Source: Planctomycetota bacterium
GTDB taxonomy: Bacteria > Planctomycetota > Phycisphaerae > Phycisphaerales > SM1A02
Length of the DNA: 41,701 bases
Assembly (NCBI GenBank): GCA_022568135.1
Contig: JADFFQ010000036.1
Location: 1 to 41,701, forward strand
Reading direction: 5' to 3'
The notes under the pieces are model-generated. The model was not told the origin of the DNA. It ran no database searches and was given only the letters and a program-made list of their open reading frames with translations. Made by a program: the position numbers and the translations under genes. Shown here piece after piece: positions 15,636 to 24,300 of this stretch (within the stretch, counting starts at the first letter, position 1; every line of letters starts with the position of its first letter).

Positions 15636-16778
15636 TCAGCCCCTGGTGACGAGATACCTGTGCTCCCCGTCGCCCCACATCATCGTTGCATCGTCACCGC
15701 CCTGGTCAACCGCGCGGTCGAGATCGGTCGGGCGCGTCCCGATGACCTTGCGGATCGTGCAGAAGCCGACCCGCGAAAGAAATCTCTCAAGCTCTGCTCG
15801 GCCTGTATGCTGCTCGATCGGTACATACCAACTGTCAGCGAAGATGAATCGATTGTGTGGGATACCGATGATGTCCAGGACGGCCATGGCGTACTCATGC
15901 GGGATGCGTTGCATGATCGGCCGCATGCGCTTGCGGGAGTACCAGAACAGCCCGCCATCACCGTAGAGGTACAGGAAGGCCTGCGATGCCCGCTTCAGGA
16001 CCCTGTACAGCTCGTTGATGCCCCGATGCAGGTCGCTGGTGTGGTGCAGCACACCGTTGCACCATACGAAGTCGAACGTGTGGTCGTCGTAGGGGAGGTT
16101 CAGTGCGTCACCGACGCGGAAAACGATGTTTTCGAGGCCCGCCTGGCTGGCGACGGACCGCGCGGTTTCGAGCGAGGTTGCTCCGAGATCGACTCCGTGC
16201 ACCAGTTGCGCGCCGGCCATCGCCATCACCATGGCATGTCGTCCGCTGCCGCAGCCGAGGTCGAGCACCACCTTGCCGGCGAGCATCCGCGGTTCCAAGC
16301 CACTGTTGCGCAGCCTCGCCCGGAGCAGCTCGACCGATTCGGTGAGGTAGTTCTCGTTGTCAAAATCGTCCCACAGCCGGCCATAGACCTGCTGCGTCGG
16401 CCCCTCGTCCGGCCGGCGAGAATCCGCAGACCTCCTCCCGGTGAGCACGGCCGCCATGCAATCGGCTCGATGCGCGAAATAGGAGCCGACCGGGGCCCCA
16501 GCTTCAAGCAGGCCGATGCAGGAATCCAGCACGCAACGCACACGGTCCGGCGGACTTTGGCGTTCATCGAACCCAACATACGGGTCGGCTGGATAAATGC
16601 TCCTGAAGTACTCGTGCATGGCGATCACGACCAGCCAAGGGTGCGTTTCGACCGCTGCCTGGGCCAGGTCAAGAAATCGGTCCAGCTTGACCTTGATCGC
16701 CGCGAGCGCGGATCCGCCCTCGGATGGGCCGGCAAGTCGCTGGGTCTGTGTCAACGTTTCAGAAGGCGTGCTGGACAT
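15636..16778 (-). CDS. Class I SAM-dependent methyltransferase
   Basis: 380 aa. A helical N-terminal region of about 120 residues (LDRFLDLAQAAVETHPWL, RVRCVLDSCIGLLEAG) precedes a class I methyltransferase core at about 165-290. The core has motif I VVLDLGCGSGRHAMVMA, an acidic ribose-binding residue in VHGVDLGATSLE, then IVFRVGDALNLPYDDHTFDFVWCNGVLHH (a Methyltransf_11-type core). The C-terminal part (RHRMRPIMQRIP-like helices, then LERFLSRVGFCTIRKV) is usual for small-molecule enzymes. It is the last gene of the 12-gene minus operon, beginning 6 bp after the stop of the preceding methyltransferase. The substrate is unknown; a sugar O- or N-methylation fits the context. Confidence 0.88.
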   Translation of the reverse strand: MSSTPSETLTQTQRLAGPSEGGSALAAIKVKLDRFLDLAQAAVETHPWLVVIAMHEYFRSIYPADPYVGFDERQSPPDRVRCVLDSCIGLLEAGAPVGSYFAHRADCMAAVLTGRRSADSRRPDEGPTQQVYGRLWDDFDNENYLTESVELLRARLRNSGLEPRMLAGKVVLDLGCGSGRHAMVMAMAGAQLVHGVDLGATSLETARSVASQAGLENIVFRVGDALNLPYDDHTFDFVWCNGVLHHTSDLHRGINELYRVLKRASQAFLYLYGDGGLFWYSRKRMRPIMQRIPHEYAMAVLDIIGIPHNRFIFADSWYVPIEQHTGRAELERFLSRVGFCTIRKVIGTRPTDLDRAVDQGGDDATMMWGDGEHRYLVTRG

Positions 16779-16784
16779 TAGAGA

Positions 16785-17720
16785 TCAATCGGCCACAGCT
16801 CTTTGATTGCATCCGGATCGTACTGCGAGTCGCTCTGCTGGGCCGAGAAACGCCCACAAGGTGTATTTGCCGCTGGGCTCGTGAAGGCGCTCTATACGAA
16901 TGCCGCGGAACCCCGCTCGATCGATCAGAAGCGCCAGCGACGCCATACTGAAGACGTGAAGATGCACATTGTAGAACTCCTGGCGTTGCGGGCCGGCTTT
17001 GATCGCCACTTCACCGTCCGGGACTTCGATATACACGACGCCGTCATCCCGGAGAAACTCCCGGCAATGCTCGAGCATTGCAATCGGATCTTCGACGTGC
17101 TCGAGCACCTTGTTGATCGTGATGAGGTCGAACCTGCCGAGTTCGGTCGCCACCTGGAAGTCGGCACAGACCGCGTTGACCTGCACAACTTCCCGGGCGT
17201 GCTCGACCGCCCGTTCATCAGGATCGAGCGCCGTGCATTGCCACCGGACCGCCTTCATCGAGGCCAGGAACACACACAGGCCGGAGCCGATATCCAGCAC
17301 CGACGGTCGCTGCCGTGGCGATCGCCATTTCGGGCGATGCTGCCGGACCAGATCAAGCACCCGTGCAACGCGCCCGACGTTGTCCGATTCAGCCGGATCA
17401 AGGGCCATGATGCGGTCGTACGCTGCACGGATGCCGTCGCCGCTGCCGTACGTTGCACTGACGTACTCGCCGCGATAGACGTCTTCGGTTGGAACTGCCC
17501 CGTGTGAAATAAAGTGGCCACATACCGCGCAGCGGCACAACTGCCGACGATACGGCAACACATTGGCAAAGGGGAGCGGCGTCTCACCCTTCGGCGGCGC
17601 GGCGAATGTATGCACGGTCACGAAGCGGCTGCTGCCGCAGGGACACTGAGGTACACGCTGCGGACCGCCGGCAACCGCATCGGCCGTCGCCTCAAGGCTC
17701 GTCGTCACACCGCGTCTCAC
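16785..17720 (-). CDS. Class I SAM-dependent methyltransferase with N-terminal zinc-ribbon-like motif
   Basis: 311 aa. The N-terminus has two cysteine pairs, CPCG and LCRCAVCGHF, which suggest a zinc-binding knuckle as in several polysaccharide-cluster methyltransferases. The methyltransferase core follows: SVLDIGSGLCVFLASM (motif I), CTALDPDERAVEHA, FDLITINKVLEHVEDP and LRDDGVVYIEVPDGE, then HLHVFSMASLALLIDRAGF. The start is a GTG at 17720 overlapping the stop of asnB by 4 bp (GTGA), so translation is coupled. Paired with the next methyltransferase, it suggests two methyl groups on the final glycan unit, or two different acceptors. Confidence 0.88.
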   Translation of the reverse strand: MRRGVTTSLEATADAVAGGPQRVPQCPCGSSRFVTVHTFAAPPKGETPLPFANVLPYRRQLCRCAVCGHFISHGAVPTEDVYRGEYVSATYGSGDGIRAAYDRIMALDPAESDNVGRVARVLDLVRQHRPKWRSPRQRPSVLDIGSGLCVFLASMKAVRWQCTALDPDERAVEHAREVVQVNAVCADFQVATELGRFDLITINKVLEHVEDPIAMLEHCREFLRDDGVVYIEVPDGEVAIKAGPQRQEFYNVHLHVFSMASLALLIDRAGFRGIRIERLHEPSGKYTLWAFLGPAERLAVRSGCNQRAVAD

Positions 17721-19549
17721 GCCGAAAACTCCTCCAGGAACATCTTCGCACTCAGGAAATAGAACAGAAACTTGCTTCGGCTGTTGGGCAGAAACGCTTC
17801 GTCGAGCAGCGTTTCGATTGCCTCACGCTTGACATGCTGATAGATCGGACCGTCGTCGAGCACAGCTTCGCGGACGTTTGGATCCTTCAGGTCAAGAAAC
17901 GATGCGATCGGCGCGTTGAAGCCCACCTTCTGCCGTCGGTCGAGAATCCGATCCGGCACAATCCCCCGCATCGAATCCCGCAAGATCGATTTCGCGAAGC
18001 CGTCACGGATCAGGTAACGAGTGGGGATACGTTGGCAGAATTCAAAGAGCTCCCGATCAAGGAAGGGTGAGCGGTTCTCGATCGACTCCGACATCGCATT
18101 GAGATCATCCTCGTGGAGGATCGGCGGCACCGCCTCCTGAAACATCTCGTTGAGCATGCGGTTGCGGAGAAGATCGTCGCAGTACCGCTCCTCTTGGAAC
18201 GGCTCAGCCGTCGGCTGATACAGGAATTCGGCAAAGACTTCCGCATCAAGAAAGATATGATCACGAAACTGCGGCGACTTGATGAACAGGTCCGGATCGG
18301 AGAGGTGGGGATTGCGAACGACCGGCTTGATGTGCGCGTTCCACGCCGCCAGCGATGCCGAATACAACTCCGGATCGTGCCGCACTTCGTACAAATAGGC
18401 GTTGTGGTGGTCGTAATAGCCGCTAAAGAGCTCGTCGGCGCCGGTTCCGCTGATCGAGATTCTGTATCCGTGCTCAGCGATGCTTTGAATCAGCAGCCAT
18501 TGGGCGTAGTAGGTGATCGTGTATACCGGCGAGTCATGCCGCCCAATGAGCGACCGCAACCGGTCAAGGAATCTTGTCGTGTCGGCCGGGATGGCGGTAT
18601 GGCGTAGATTCAGCGTTCTCACGACGTGATCAACCAGCGCTCGTTCGTCATAGCGATCGTCGTCATTGATGATCGTGAAGCCGTGGACGTCATAGTCCAG
18701 AACGTTCTTCGCAACGCTGATGAGCACGTTGGAATCTACTCCGCCGCTCATGAGGAAGGCCACGGGTACATCCGCTCTGAGCCGCAACTCGACGCAGCGG
18801 ACCAGCGCTTCGCGCACCTTTGAGATGATGTCGTCATAACTGATGCCGCTGTCGCGCTCATGTGTCGGCTTCCAATAGATGTGCTGTCGCGGTGCGCCGT
18901 CGTCATTGATGAGTACAACGGAGCCGGGGCGAAGCTCAACCACGTGGCGAAAGAACGCCGCCCCGTTCTTGTGGAGAGCCTTGTACCCATTGACCATATA
19001 GCGATACAGGTGGTCGTAGTTGATCTCCAGCCGGCGGCCGAGCAACTCCTTTATAAACTTGACCTCCGAGCCGAAATAGATCCCATCGTCGGTGTGGAAG
19101 AGGTAGAGCGGCTTCTCGCCGAATCGATCCCGGCTCAACAGCAGCGAGCCGTCGCGCTCATCGTACAATGCGAGCGCCCACATGCCTTCACAGTCATCGA
19201 GGCCATTCCAGCCGTCGCGCGCAAGTACTTGTAGCAGCACTTCCGTATCACTGCGCGTTCGGAGCTGACCGTTCATCCAACCGCGATCGCGACCAAGCTC
19301 CAGGTAGTTGTACAGCTCGCCGTTGAATATGAGTACGTGTGAGCCGTACCGCATCGGCTGGTTCGCCCGTTCGTCAAGATCGATGATGCTCAGCCGGGTG
19401 TGCAGCAGGTAGACGCGCCGGCCGTTGGAAGCAACATGCTGATAGAAGCCGGAGGCGTCCGGTCCACGGTGATGCATGAGACGCAGGCATCGATCGATCG
19501 TGTCCCGATCAATGTTCGTCGTGCCGAGGTATCCGGCTATGCCACACAT
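17717..19549 (-). CDS. asnB: Asparagine synthase (glutamine-hydrolysing)
   Basis: 610 aa, full length for the AsnB family. The class II glutamine amidotransferase domain starts at the catalytic Cys2 (MCGIAGYLG), with ILFNGELYNY-type substrate-binding sequence (VLIFNGELYNYLELG) and KPLYLFHTDDGIYFGSE. The ATP-pyrophosphatase domain has the P-loop SGGVDSNVL and later GADELFSGYYDHHNAYL. In polysaccharide clusters such enzymes often amidate a sugar carboxylate instead of making free asparagine. A nonulosonic or uronic acid carboxyl made by this operon would be a suitable target (inference). The gene starts 29 bp after the deacetylase stop and overlaps the downstream methyltransferase by 4 bp. Confidence 0.93.
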   Translation of the reverse strand: MCGIAGYLGTTNIDRDTIDRCLRLMHHRGPDASGFYQHVASNGRRVYLLHTRLSIIDLDERANQPMRYGSHVLIFNGELYNYLELGRDRGWMNGQLRTRSDTEVLLQVLARDGWNGLDDCEGMWALALYDERDGSLLLSRDRFGEKPLYLFHTDDGIYFGSEVKFIKELLGRRLEINYDHLYRYMVNGYKALHKNGAAFFRHVVELRPGSVVLINDDGAPRQHIYWKPTHERDSGISYDDIISKVREALVRCVELRLRADVPVAFLMSGGVDSNVLISVAKNVLDYDVHGFTIINDDDRYDERALVDHVVRTLNLRHTAIPADTTRFLDRLRSLIGRHDSPVYTITYYAQWLLIQSIAEHGYRISISGTGADELFSGYYDHHNAYLYEVRHDPELYSASLAAWNAHIKPVVRNPHLSDPDLFIKSPQFRDHIFLDAEVFAEFLYQPTAEPFQEERYCDDLLRNRMLNEMFQEAVPPILHEDDLNAMSESIENRSPFLDRELFEFCQRIPTRYLIRDGFAKSILRDSMRGIVPDRILDRRQKVGFNAPIASFLDLKDPNVREAVLDDGPIYQHVKREAIETLLDEAFLPNSRSKFLFYFLSAKMFLEEFSA

Positions 19550-19578
19550 GCTCGGACTTCCCGCGATGCCGCCACCGC

Positions 19579-20484
19579 CTAAACAACAGCAATCCGTCGC
19601 AATTCAAAGAGGCTCTCGTTGAGCCTGTTGGTTCCCTCTTGGGCCGTCGAACAACAGACGATGCCCCGATCCCTTAGAACGTCAATGACGCGGTCCGTGT
19701 AGCAATAGGCCAGACCTTCAGGATAGGAATAGTGCTGGGTGGAGATGCCGGCCTTCTGCTCGAGCAAGCGAAGGCAGATTGATATCTCCGTCTCAAGATC
19801 GTCATCGTCGAGGAACGACATGATGCGATGTGTATGGCCGTGCCCGCCGACGGCAAACAGGTCGTGGCGGGCAAGCTCGCCAATCTGATCCCAGCTCATC
19901 TTCCTGTCCAGCGGATCGTCGTTGCACTCGATCTCATTGAGTCCGCCCTGGCTGAAGATATCGCTGACCAACGCCTCAAGATCGATCGTCGGATCGCGCT
20001 TGGCATGGAACCGGACCTGTTCGAGCAGAGCGATCTTCGTTTCTCGATCATCAAACCGCTGGGCCTTCTCTGCCCAGGGCAGGCAAAGCGCGCCCCGCGG
20101 TGTTTGCTCCATGAAATACTCGATCCGGTCGATCCAGGACATCGAGTTGTGCTCGATAAAGCCGGATGTCACGAAGAAGCTCGCCGGCACGCCGTAGTCA
20201 CTGAGAATCGGCGCTGCAATCGAGTAATTGTTCTCGAACCCGTCATCGAATGTCACGGCAAACGCCCGAGGCGGAAACGGTTCGCCGCTGCGGCAATGCT
20301 CAACGATCTGGGACAGCGAAATCGGTTCGCCGGCCGCAAGGAGCTGTTCAACAACCCTTCGGAACAGATCATGCGTCAGATGCTTGCGGGTATAGTTGCG
20401 AACCTCATAGTCCGATTTCTCCACCACGCCGTGGAAGAGGAAGATGGCAACCTCATGTTCAGCCAGTCGATCGGCCGGGATCAT
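19579..20484 (-). CDS. Polysaccharide deacetylase family protein (NodB-type)
   Basis: 301 aa. The NodB-homology fold is shown by AIFLFHGVV, the metal-site TFDDGFENNY (Asp pair at about 80-81), FFVTSGFIEHNSMSW and the second metal/catalytic motif GGHGHTHRIMSF. No signal peptide is seen, so the enzyme probably acts on a cytoplasmic precursor, not on a finished polymer. ATG 20484 was chosen over a start 53 codons upstream because it overlaps the preceding stop as ATGA and the fold begins there. In the operon it follows a formyltransferase: a free amine made by deacetylation could be the formylation target (inference). Confidence 0.88.
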   Translation of the reverse strand: MIPADRLAEHEVAIFLFHGVVEKSDYEVRNYTRKHLTHDLFRRVVEQLLAAGEPISLSQIVEHCRSGEPFPPRAFAVTFDDGFENNYSIAAPILSDYGVPASFFVTSGFIEHNSMSWIDRIEYFMEQTPRGALCLPWAEKAQRFDDRETKIALLEQVRFHAKRDPTIDLEALVSDIFSQGGLNEIECNDDPLDRKMSWDQIGELARHDLFAVGGHGHTHRIMSFLDDDDLETEISICLRLLEQKAGISTQHYSYPEGLAYCYTDRVIDVLRDRGIVCCSTAQEGTNRLNESLFELRRIAVV

Positions 20485-21194
20485 GATCGGCCCCCGGCAT
20501 GATGCGCGAATCTCACCTCGCAAGTCTCTTTCAATACCCCGGGCATGAACGAGTAATACCTGCCACGCTTGCGCTGTGGTCTGCTGTGGAATCGACCCGT
20601 ACTCCCAAAGGCTTCCAGGGCCGACCGCATCAGTTCGATGCACACCCGGGTGTTGCGGCTGCGCAGTTCGTGAAGCAACATGTCACCACCAAGGGGGACC
20701 GGCGCCTGCGATACGATCTCACCGTCGTCGATCCGGGCATTGACGCGGTGCAGCGTCGTGACGATTGAGTCGAAGTCGCCGTGGTAGGTCGCCCACAGAT
20801 GTGAATCCAGCCCGCGGTACTCCTCCGGATCGCCGCCGTGCAGATTCACGATCCCCTCGGGGCAGACGTCGATCACCGGCTGGCCGATCCTCCCGGCGCC
20901 GAACAGGACCACGATGTGGGGCTGAGCACGCGCCAGATGCTTCAACGCCTGTGAATCGTTGGCGGAGTCGACCTCGATGGTTTGCGCGAAATCTGCAAGG
21001 TGGGCGTCGGCGCCTTCGAACCACGTCTGCCGCTCGTACTCGTCGCGCCGATCTTCAAACGGATGATGGGTATCAAACGGTGGGCGGGCGCCGTTGCGCT
21101 GGGCAAGAACGACCGCCGGTGGACAGATCCTTGCCAACTCGCGAAGGAAGTAACAATGGTGCAGCGTCTCGGTGGTCACGACGGCAATGTTCAT
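20481..21194 (-). CDS. Formyltransferase-family protein (second copy in the operon)
   Basis: 237 aa, N10-formyltetrahydrofolate-dependent formyltransferase fold. The catalytic Asn-His-Asp set of the family is present: GIVNLHGGDPEEYRG (N and H) and RVNARIDDGEIVSQ (D). Upstream, IVVLFGAGRIGQPVID fits the conserved core. The protein is short: it lacks the C-terminal OB-like domain of methionyl-tRNA formyltransferase, as expected for a sugar-amine formyltransferase. ATG 21194 overlaps the NeuB-type stop by 4 bp, and its own stop overlaps the deacetylase start by 4 bp. Probable substrate: an amino-sugar made in this operon; not provable from sequence. Confidence 0.86.
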   Translation of the reverse strand: MNIAVVTTETLHHCYFLRELARICPPAVVLAQRNGARPPFDTHHPFEDRRDEYERQTWFEGADAHLADFAQTIEVDSANDSQALKHLARAQPHIVVLFGAGRIGQPVIDVCPEGIVNLHGGDPEEYRGLDSHLWATYHGDFDSIVTTLHRVNARIDDGEIVSQAPVPLGGDMLLHELRSRNTRVCIELMRSALEAFGSTGRFHSRPQRKRGRYYSFMPGVLKETCEVRFAHHAGGRS

Positions 21195-22219
21195 ACCCCG
21201 GCCGTCTCCTGCACGAGCAGATCGGGCGAGATGGCCTGCCCGGCGGCGATGGGCCCCGCCAGCTCGCGACCCACGACGGAATCCTCCTGCCCCGGCGCGA
21301 ATCCGCCACCCGGGCGCACCCAGGTCAGGTCATCACGGCTCAATATCGCTCCAGCCGGCAGGTCGTGATTTGCGGCAATGGACCGGCGCAATGCGGTGAT
21401 CAACTCGCGCTCGCACGGCTGAGGAACCTTCTCGCCATTGCCCATCAGAGTTTCAATCGCTCGGATTCGCCGGACCAACTCAGCCATCTCGCGCGGATCC
21501 GCCGAGAGCTGGTGATCGCGAAACCCAGAGTAGTCGGTAGCTATCGTGAAGTGCTTCTCGACGATGCGTGCGCCGGCTGCGACGGCAAGCGCAGCGGCTT
21601 CAATGCCCAGCGTATGGTCGGAGTAGCCGACGGTGCAGCCGAACAACACCTTCAATTCGCCGATCGCGGCGAGATTCGCCTGGTCGAGAGGAACGGGATA
21701 ACTGCTTACGCAATGCAGCAGCGCCAGCTCCCCTGTCAAGCCGCGCTCGTTGCGCACTCGCTCGATCGTCGCTTTGGCGGCCGCAATCTCTCGCAGATCC
21801 GCGAGTCCCGTGGACACGATCACCGGCTTGCCGGTCTCGCCAACGACTTCAAGCAGCGGATAGAACGTAATGTCGCCCGAGGAGATCTTGTAGGCGGCGA
21901 CGATGTCATTGAGTAACTGCGCGCTTTGAATGTCAAAGGGAGTCGAAAGAAACAGCACGCCTTCATCGCGGGCCGATCTGCTGAGTCGCTCGAACTGCTC
22001 GAACCTCAGCTCGAATGATTTGAGCTGCTCAAACCGTTGCTGGTCGCACGGTGAGATATAGTGCTGCGTGCGGAAGGTCTGGAACTTAACGGCATCCGCG
22101 CCGGCTTGCGCCGCTAGGCCGATCAATTCCTCGGCGAGCGCGTAACTACCCTCATGGTTATTCCCAATCTCGGCGACGATGAGCACACGCCGATCCGTAT
22201 CGAAGTCGTCTATGACCAT
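21191..22219 (-). CDS. N-acetylneuraminate synthase family protein (NeuB/SpsE-like nonulosonate synthase)
   Basis: 342 aa. The NeuB TIM-barrel signatures are clear: LIVAEIGNNHEGS, AGADAVKFQTF, FLSTPFD, YKISSGDITFYPLLE, VIVSTGLADL, LLHCVSSYPVP, VGYSDHTLGIEAA and IVEKHFT. A C-terminal SAF (antifreeze-like) domain covers about 280-342 (RSIAANHDLPAGAILSRDDL, AGPIAAGQAISPDLL). The family condenses phosphoenolpyruvate with a six-carbon amino-sugar to give a nine-carbon sialic-acid-like sugar (neuraminic, legionaminic or pseudaminic). Which of these is made is unknown. It overlaps the upstream formyltransferase by 10 bp and the downstream one by 4 bp. Confidence 0.92.
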   Translation of the reverse strand: MVIDDFDTDRRVLIVAEIGNNHEGSYALAEELIGLAAQAGADAVKFQTFRTQHYISPCDQQRFEQLKSFELRFEQFERLSRSARDEGVLFLSTPFDIQSAQLLNDIVAAYKISSGDITFYPLLEVVGETGKPVIVSTGLADLREIAAAKATIERVRNERGLTGELALLHCVSSYPVPLDQANLAAIGELKVLFGCTVGYSDHTLGIEAAALAVAAGARIVEKHFTIATDYSGFRDHQLSADPREMAELVRRIRAIETLMGNGEKVPQPCERELITALRRSIAANHDLPAGAILSRDDLTWVRPGGGFAPGQEDSVVGRELAGPIAAGQAISPDLLVQETAGV

Positions 22220-23166
22220 TGAAGGCTCCGAGCTTCCTGAAGCGCCTGCACGGATCGGCGCACGGTCGCCAGAACGTCATAGCGATTGATGGACTCGAAG
22301 ATGGGCTCGCCAGTGTCATCGAAGACGGCTTTGGTGATCCATAGGCACTTGTCCAGCGCGCAGACAAGCAGTCCCCGGTCGGCCTTGCGATACACTCTGC
22401 CGGGCTCACCGAAATGGTCCGGCCGCTGCAACTTCGACGCCAGCAACTTGATTCGCCGGCCGTCTGCAAAGGTGAACGCACAGGGGTACGGCTCGGTCAG
22501 CGCACGGATTCGATTGTGAATCTGCTCAGCAGTGTAGATGTCCCAGAGGATCAACCCGTCATCGGGGAATCGCAGCGAATAGTAACAGCTCCGCGAATGA
22601 CTCTGCGGCATCGCGTTGGACGTGCCGGCGTGGATTCCCCCGACCACCTCAAGCAGCATTGCCGGAAAATGTTCGTCCGCAATTCGGTGCAGGTCACGAA
22701 TGGTATCGTCAACGGCGATGTCGAATGTCCGCTCCAGCAGGACATCGCCGGAGTCAATGCCCGCATCAACCTTGACGATCGACAGTGTACACGAGGTCTC
22801 ACCGTTGATCAGCGCCCAATTCAGCGGCGAAGATCCGCGATACTTCGGCAGCTTCCCGCCGTGCAGGTTGATGCACATGCGAGCGGGGATGTCGATGATC
22901 CGCTGCTTCAGGATCCTGCTGAAGCCTGCAAGGATAAACAAATCGGGCTCGAGCGACCGCAGCCGTCGGGCAAGGCGATCGTCGTTTGGGTTGTCCGGAA
23001 CCAGCGACCTGATGCTGAGCGATTCGGCGAGGGCAAGCGGCCCCGCGCAATCCCGCTGATCCTCCGCCGAAGGCCCAATGACGAGCACGATGTCGTGTCC
23101 AGCGCCGTGAAGGCAGCGTAAAGAGGTCACGCCGCGCTTTCCTTTGGCCCATAACACGATCTTCAT
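22210..23166 (-). CDS. Formyltransferase-family protein with C-terminal domain
   Basis: 318 aa. N-terminal formyltransferase fold with the catalytic triad set ARMCINLHGGKLPKYRGSSP (N, H) and VKVDAGIDSGDVLLE (D), and LFILAGFSRILKQRII. A C-terminal segment (about 205-300, IHNRIRALTEPYPCAFTF and GRRIKLLASKL) matches the OB-fold-like C-terminal domain of methionyl-tRNA formyltransferase or ArnA N-terminal proteins. This protein is not the housekeeping Fmt by context: it sits in a glycan operon and reads PEPYPCAF-type sequence seen in sugar formyltransferases. ATG 23166 is chosen because the fold starts at MKIVLWAKG; an earlier in-frame start (23190) adds eight unlikely residues. Two different formyltransferases in one operon are unusual. 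Confidence 0.87.
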   Translation of the reverse strand: MKIVLWAKGKRGVTSLRCLHGAGHDIVLVIGPSAEDQRDCAGPLALAESLSIRSLVPDNPNDDRLARRLRSLEPDLFILAGFSRILKQRIIDIPARMCINLHGGKLPKYRGSSPLNWALINGETSCTLSIVKVDAGIDSGDVLLERTFDIAVDDTIRDLHRIADEHFPAMLLEVVGGIHAGTSNAMPQSHSRSCYYSLRFPDDGLILWDIYTAEQIHNRIRALTEPYPCAFTFADGRRIKLLASKLQRPDHFGEPGRVYRKADRGLLVCALDKCLWITKAVFDDTGEPIFESINRYDVLATVRRSVQALQEARSLQWS

Positions 23167-23211
23167 CGGGTCAACGACCGTTTCTCGCACCGTTCTTCAA
23201 CGCCCACCTCC

Positions 23212-24300
23212 TCAAGCCGGCGATAGGGGCTGGAGGCTGGACGCGGCCGTGGGAGCAATCGTGGAAACCGCCGCCTCCGACTTCACCGGCTGAAGATCTC
23301 CCAATGTGCGATACCACCGGACATACTTGCGGAGCCCGGTTTCCAGCGGATTCCCGGGCTCGTAACCGATCAGCGCCCTGGCCTTGTCGATGCACAGCGT
23401 GCCGCGCTGCGGCGTCAGCCGGCCGCGGGATTGATACACGACACTGAATCCCGAATGTTGCTCTTGGAGCAGCCCGATCAGCTCGCTGATCGACCGGGAG
23501 CAGCCATAGGCCAGGTTGAAAGTCTCGTTCTTCGCCGCCTCATGCTGAATTGCCCTCACGACGCCGCGCACGACGTCGTCGATGTAGGTGAAGTCGAGAC
23601 GTTCGGTTCCGTCACCATGAACGGTCAGATCCCGGCGTTGCAGGACGTTCTCGACGAACACCTGAACCACGCGCCGGCTGACGCAACGTTCGCCATAAAG
23701 CGCCGAAGGCCGCACGATCGTATATGGAACGTCGAACACCTGATGGTGCGCAATCACGATCCTTTCGCCGGCATACTTCAGAGCACCGTAGATACCGAGC
23801 GGATTGCACGGCGTTTGCTCCGTCACCGCCGGGTTGGAGAAATGGCCGTAGACCATGCTCGACGAGAAATAGATGAAGTGCTCCACGGAACGCCGCACAC
23901 AATCGAGCGAATACTCCAGCGTGCGAAGGGTGTGCTCGAATGCGCTGCCCGGATCGGAATTGGACTGCTGGGCGTGGGAAACTCCGGCCAGATGGATCAA
24001 CACCTGCGGCTGTAAGTCATCGATTCGCTTCGCGAGAGCACGTTGCTCCCTGGCGTCCTGGATATAGAGCGCAATGCCAGCGGATTTGAGAAGCTCCAGT
24101 CGCTCGTTGATGATGGCCAGGTAGAGATCCTGATTTCGCCGGTCGCAATTGGCTGAGGCGAAGCTGAGCAAGTTGTTGACGTGCAGGCCGTCGATGATTG
24201 AGACCACCGCGCCGCCGCGGGCCAGCGCGAGCGCGAGATTATGCCCGATGAATCCTGCTCCACCGACCAGAACGATTCTTCTATCTTGCAACTGAATCAA
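23212..24300 (-). CDS. NAD-dependent epimerase/dehydratase (extended SDR family)
   Basis: 362 aa. NAD-binding GGAGFIG (13-19), catalytic YxxxK as YGALKYAGE (Y171, K175), the preceding serine run FSSSMVYG, and the substrate-domain markers RPSALYGERC and RLDFTYIDDVVRGV. It acts on a nucleotide-sugar, as a C4 epimerase or 4,6-dehydratase or 4-ketoreductase; the class cannot be fixed by eye. The N-terminal portion has an unusual insert (about 40-75, NNLLSFASANCDRRNQDL), as in dehydratases of the DegT-partner type. The start is a TTG at 24300 overlapping the DegT stop (TTGA), chosen for its 4-bp coupling. It probably makes the keto- or epimerised sugar used by the aminotransferase encoded just upstream. 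Confidence 0.9.
   Translation of the reverse strand: MIQLQDRRIVLVGGAGFIGHNLALALARGGAVVSIIDGLHVNNLLSFASANCDRRNQDLYLAIINERLELLKSAGIALYIQDAREQRALAKRIDDLQPQVLIHLAGVSHAQQSNSDPGSAFEHTLRTLEYSLDCVRRSVEHFIYFSSSMVYGHFSNPAVTEQTPCNPLGIYGALKYAGERIVIAHHQVFDVPYTIVRPSALYGERCVSRRVVQVFVENVLQRRDLTVHGDGTERLDFTYIDDVVRGVVRAIQHEAAKNETFNLAYGCSRSISELIGLLQEQHSGFSVVYQSRGRLTPQRGTLCIDKARALIGYEPGNPLETGLRKYVRWYRTLGDLQPVKSEAAVSTIAPTAASSLQPLSPA

Noticed and set aside
15531..16781. Long + strand frame of 416 codons opposite the methyltransferase
   Set aside because: It is the reverse-strand shadow of the methyltransferase, whose SAM motif and operon context are clear.
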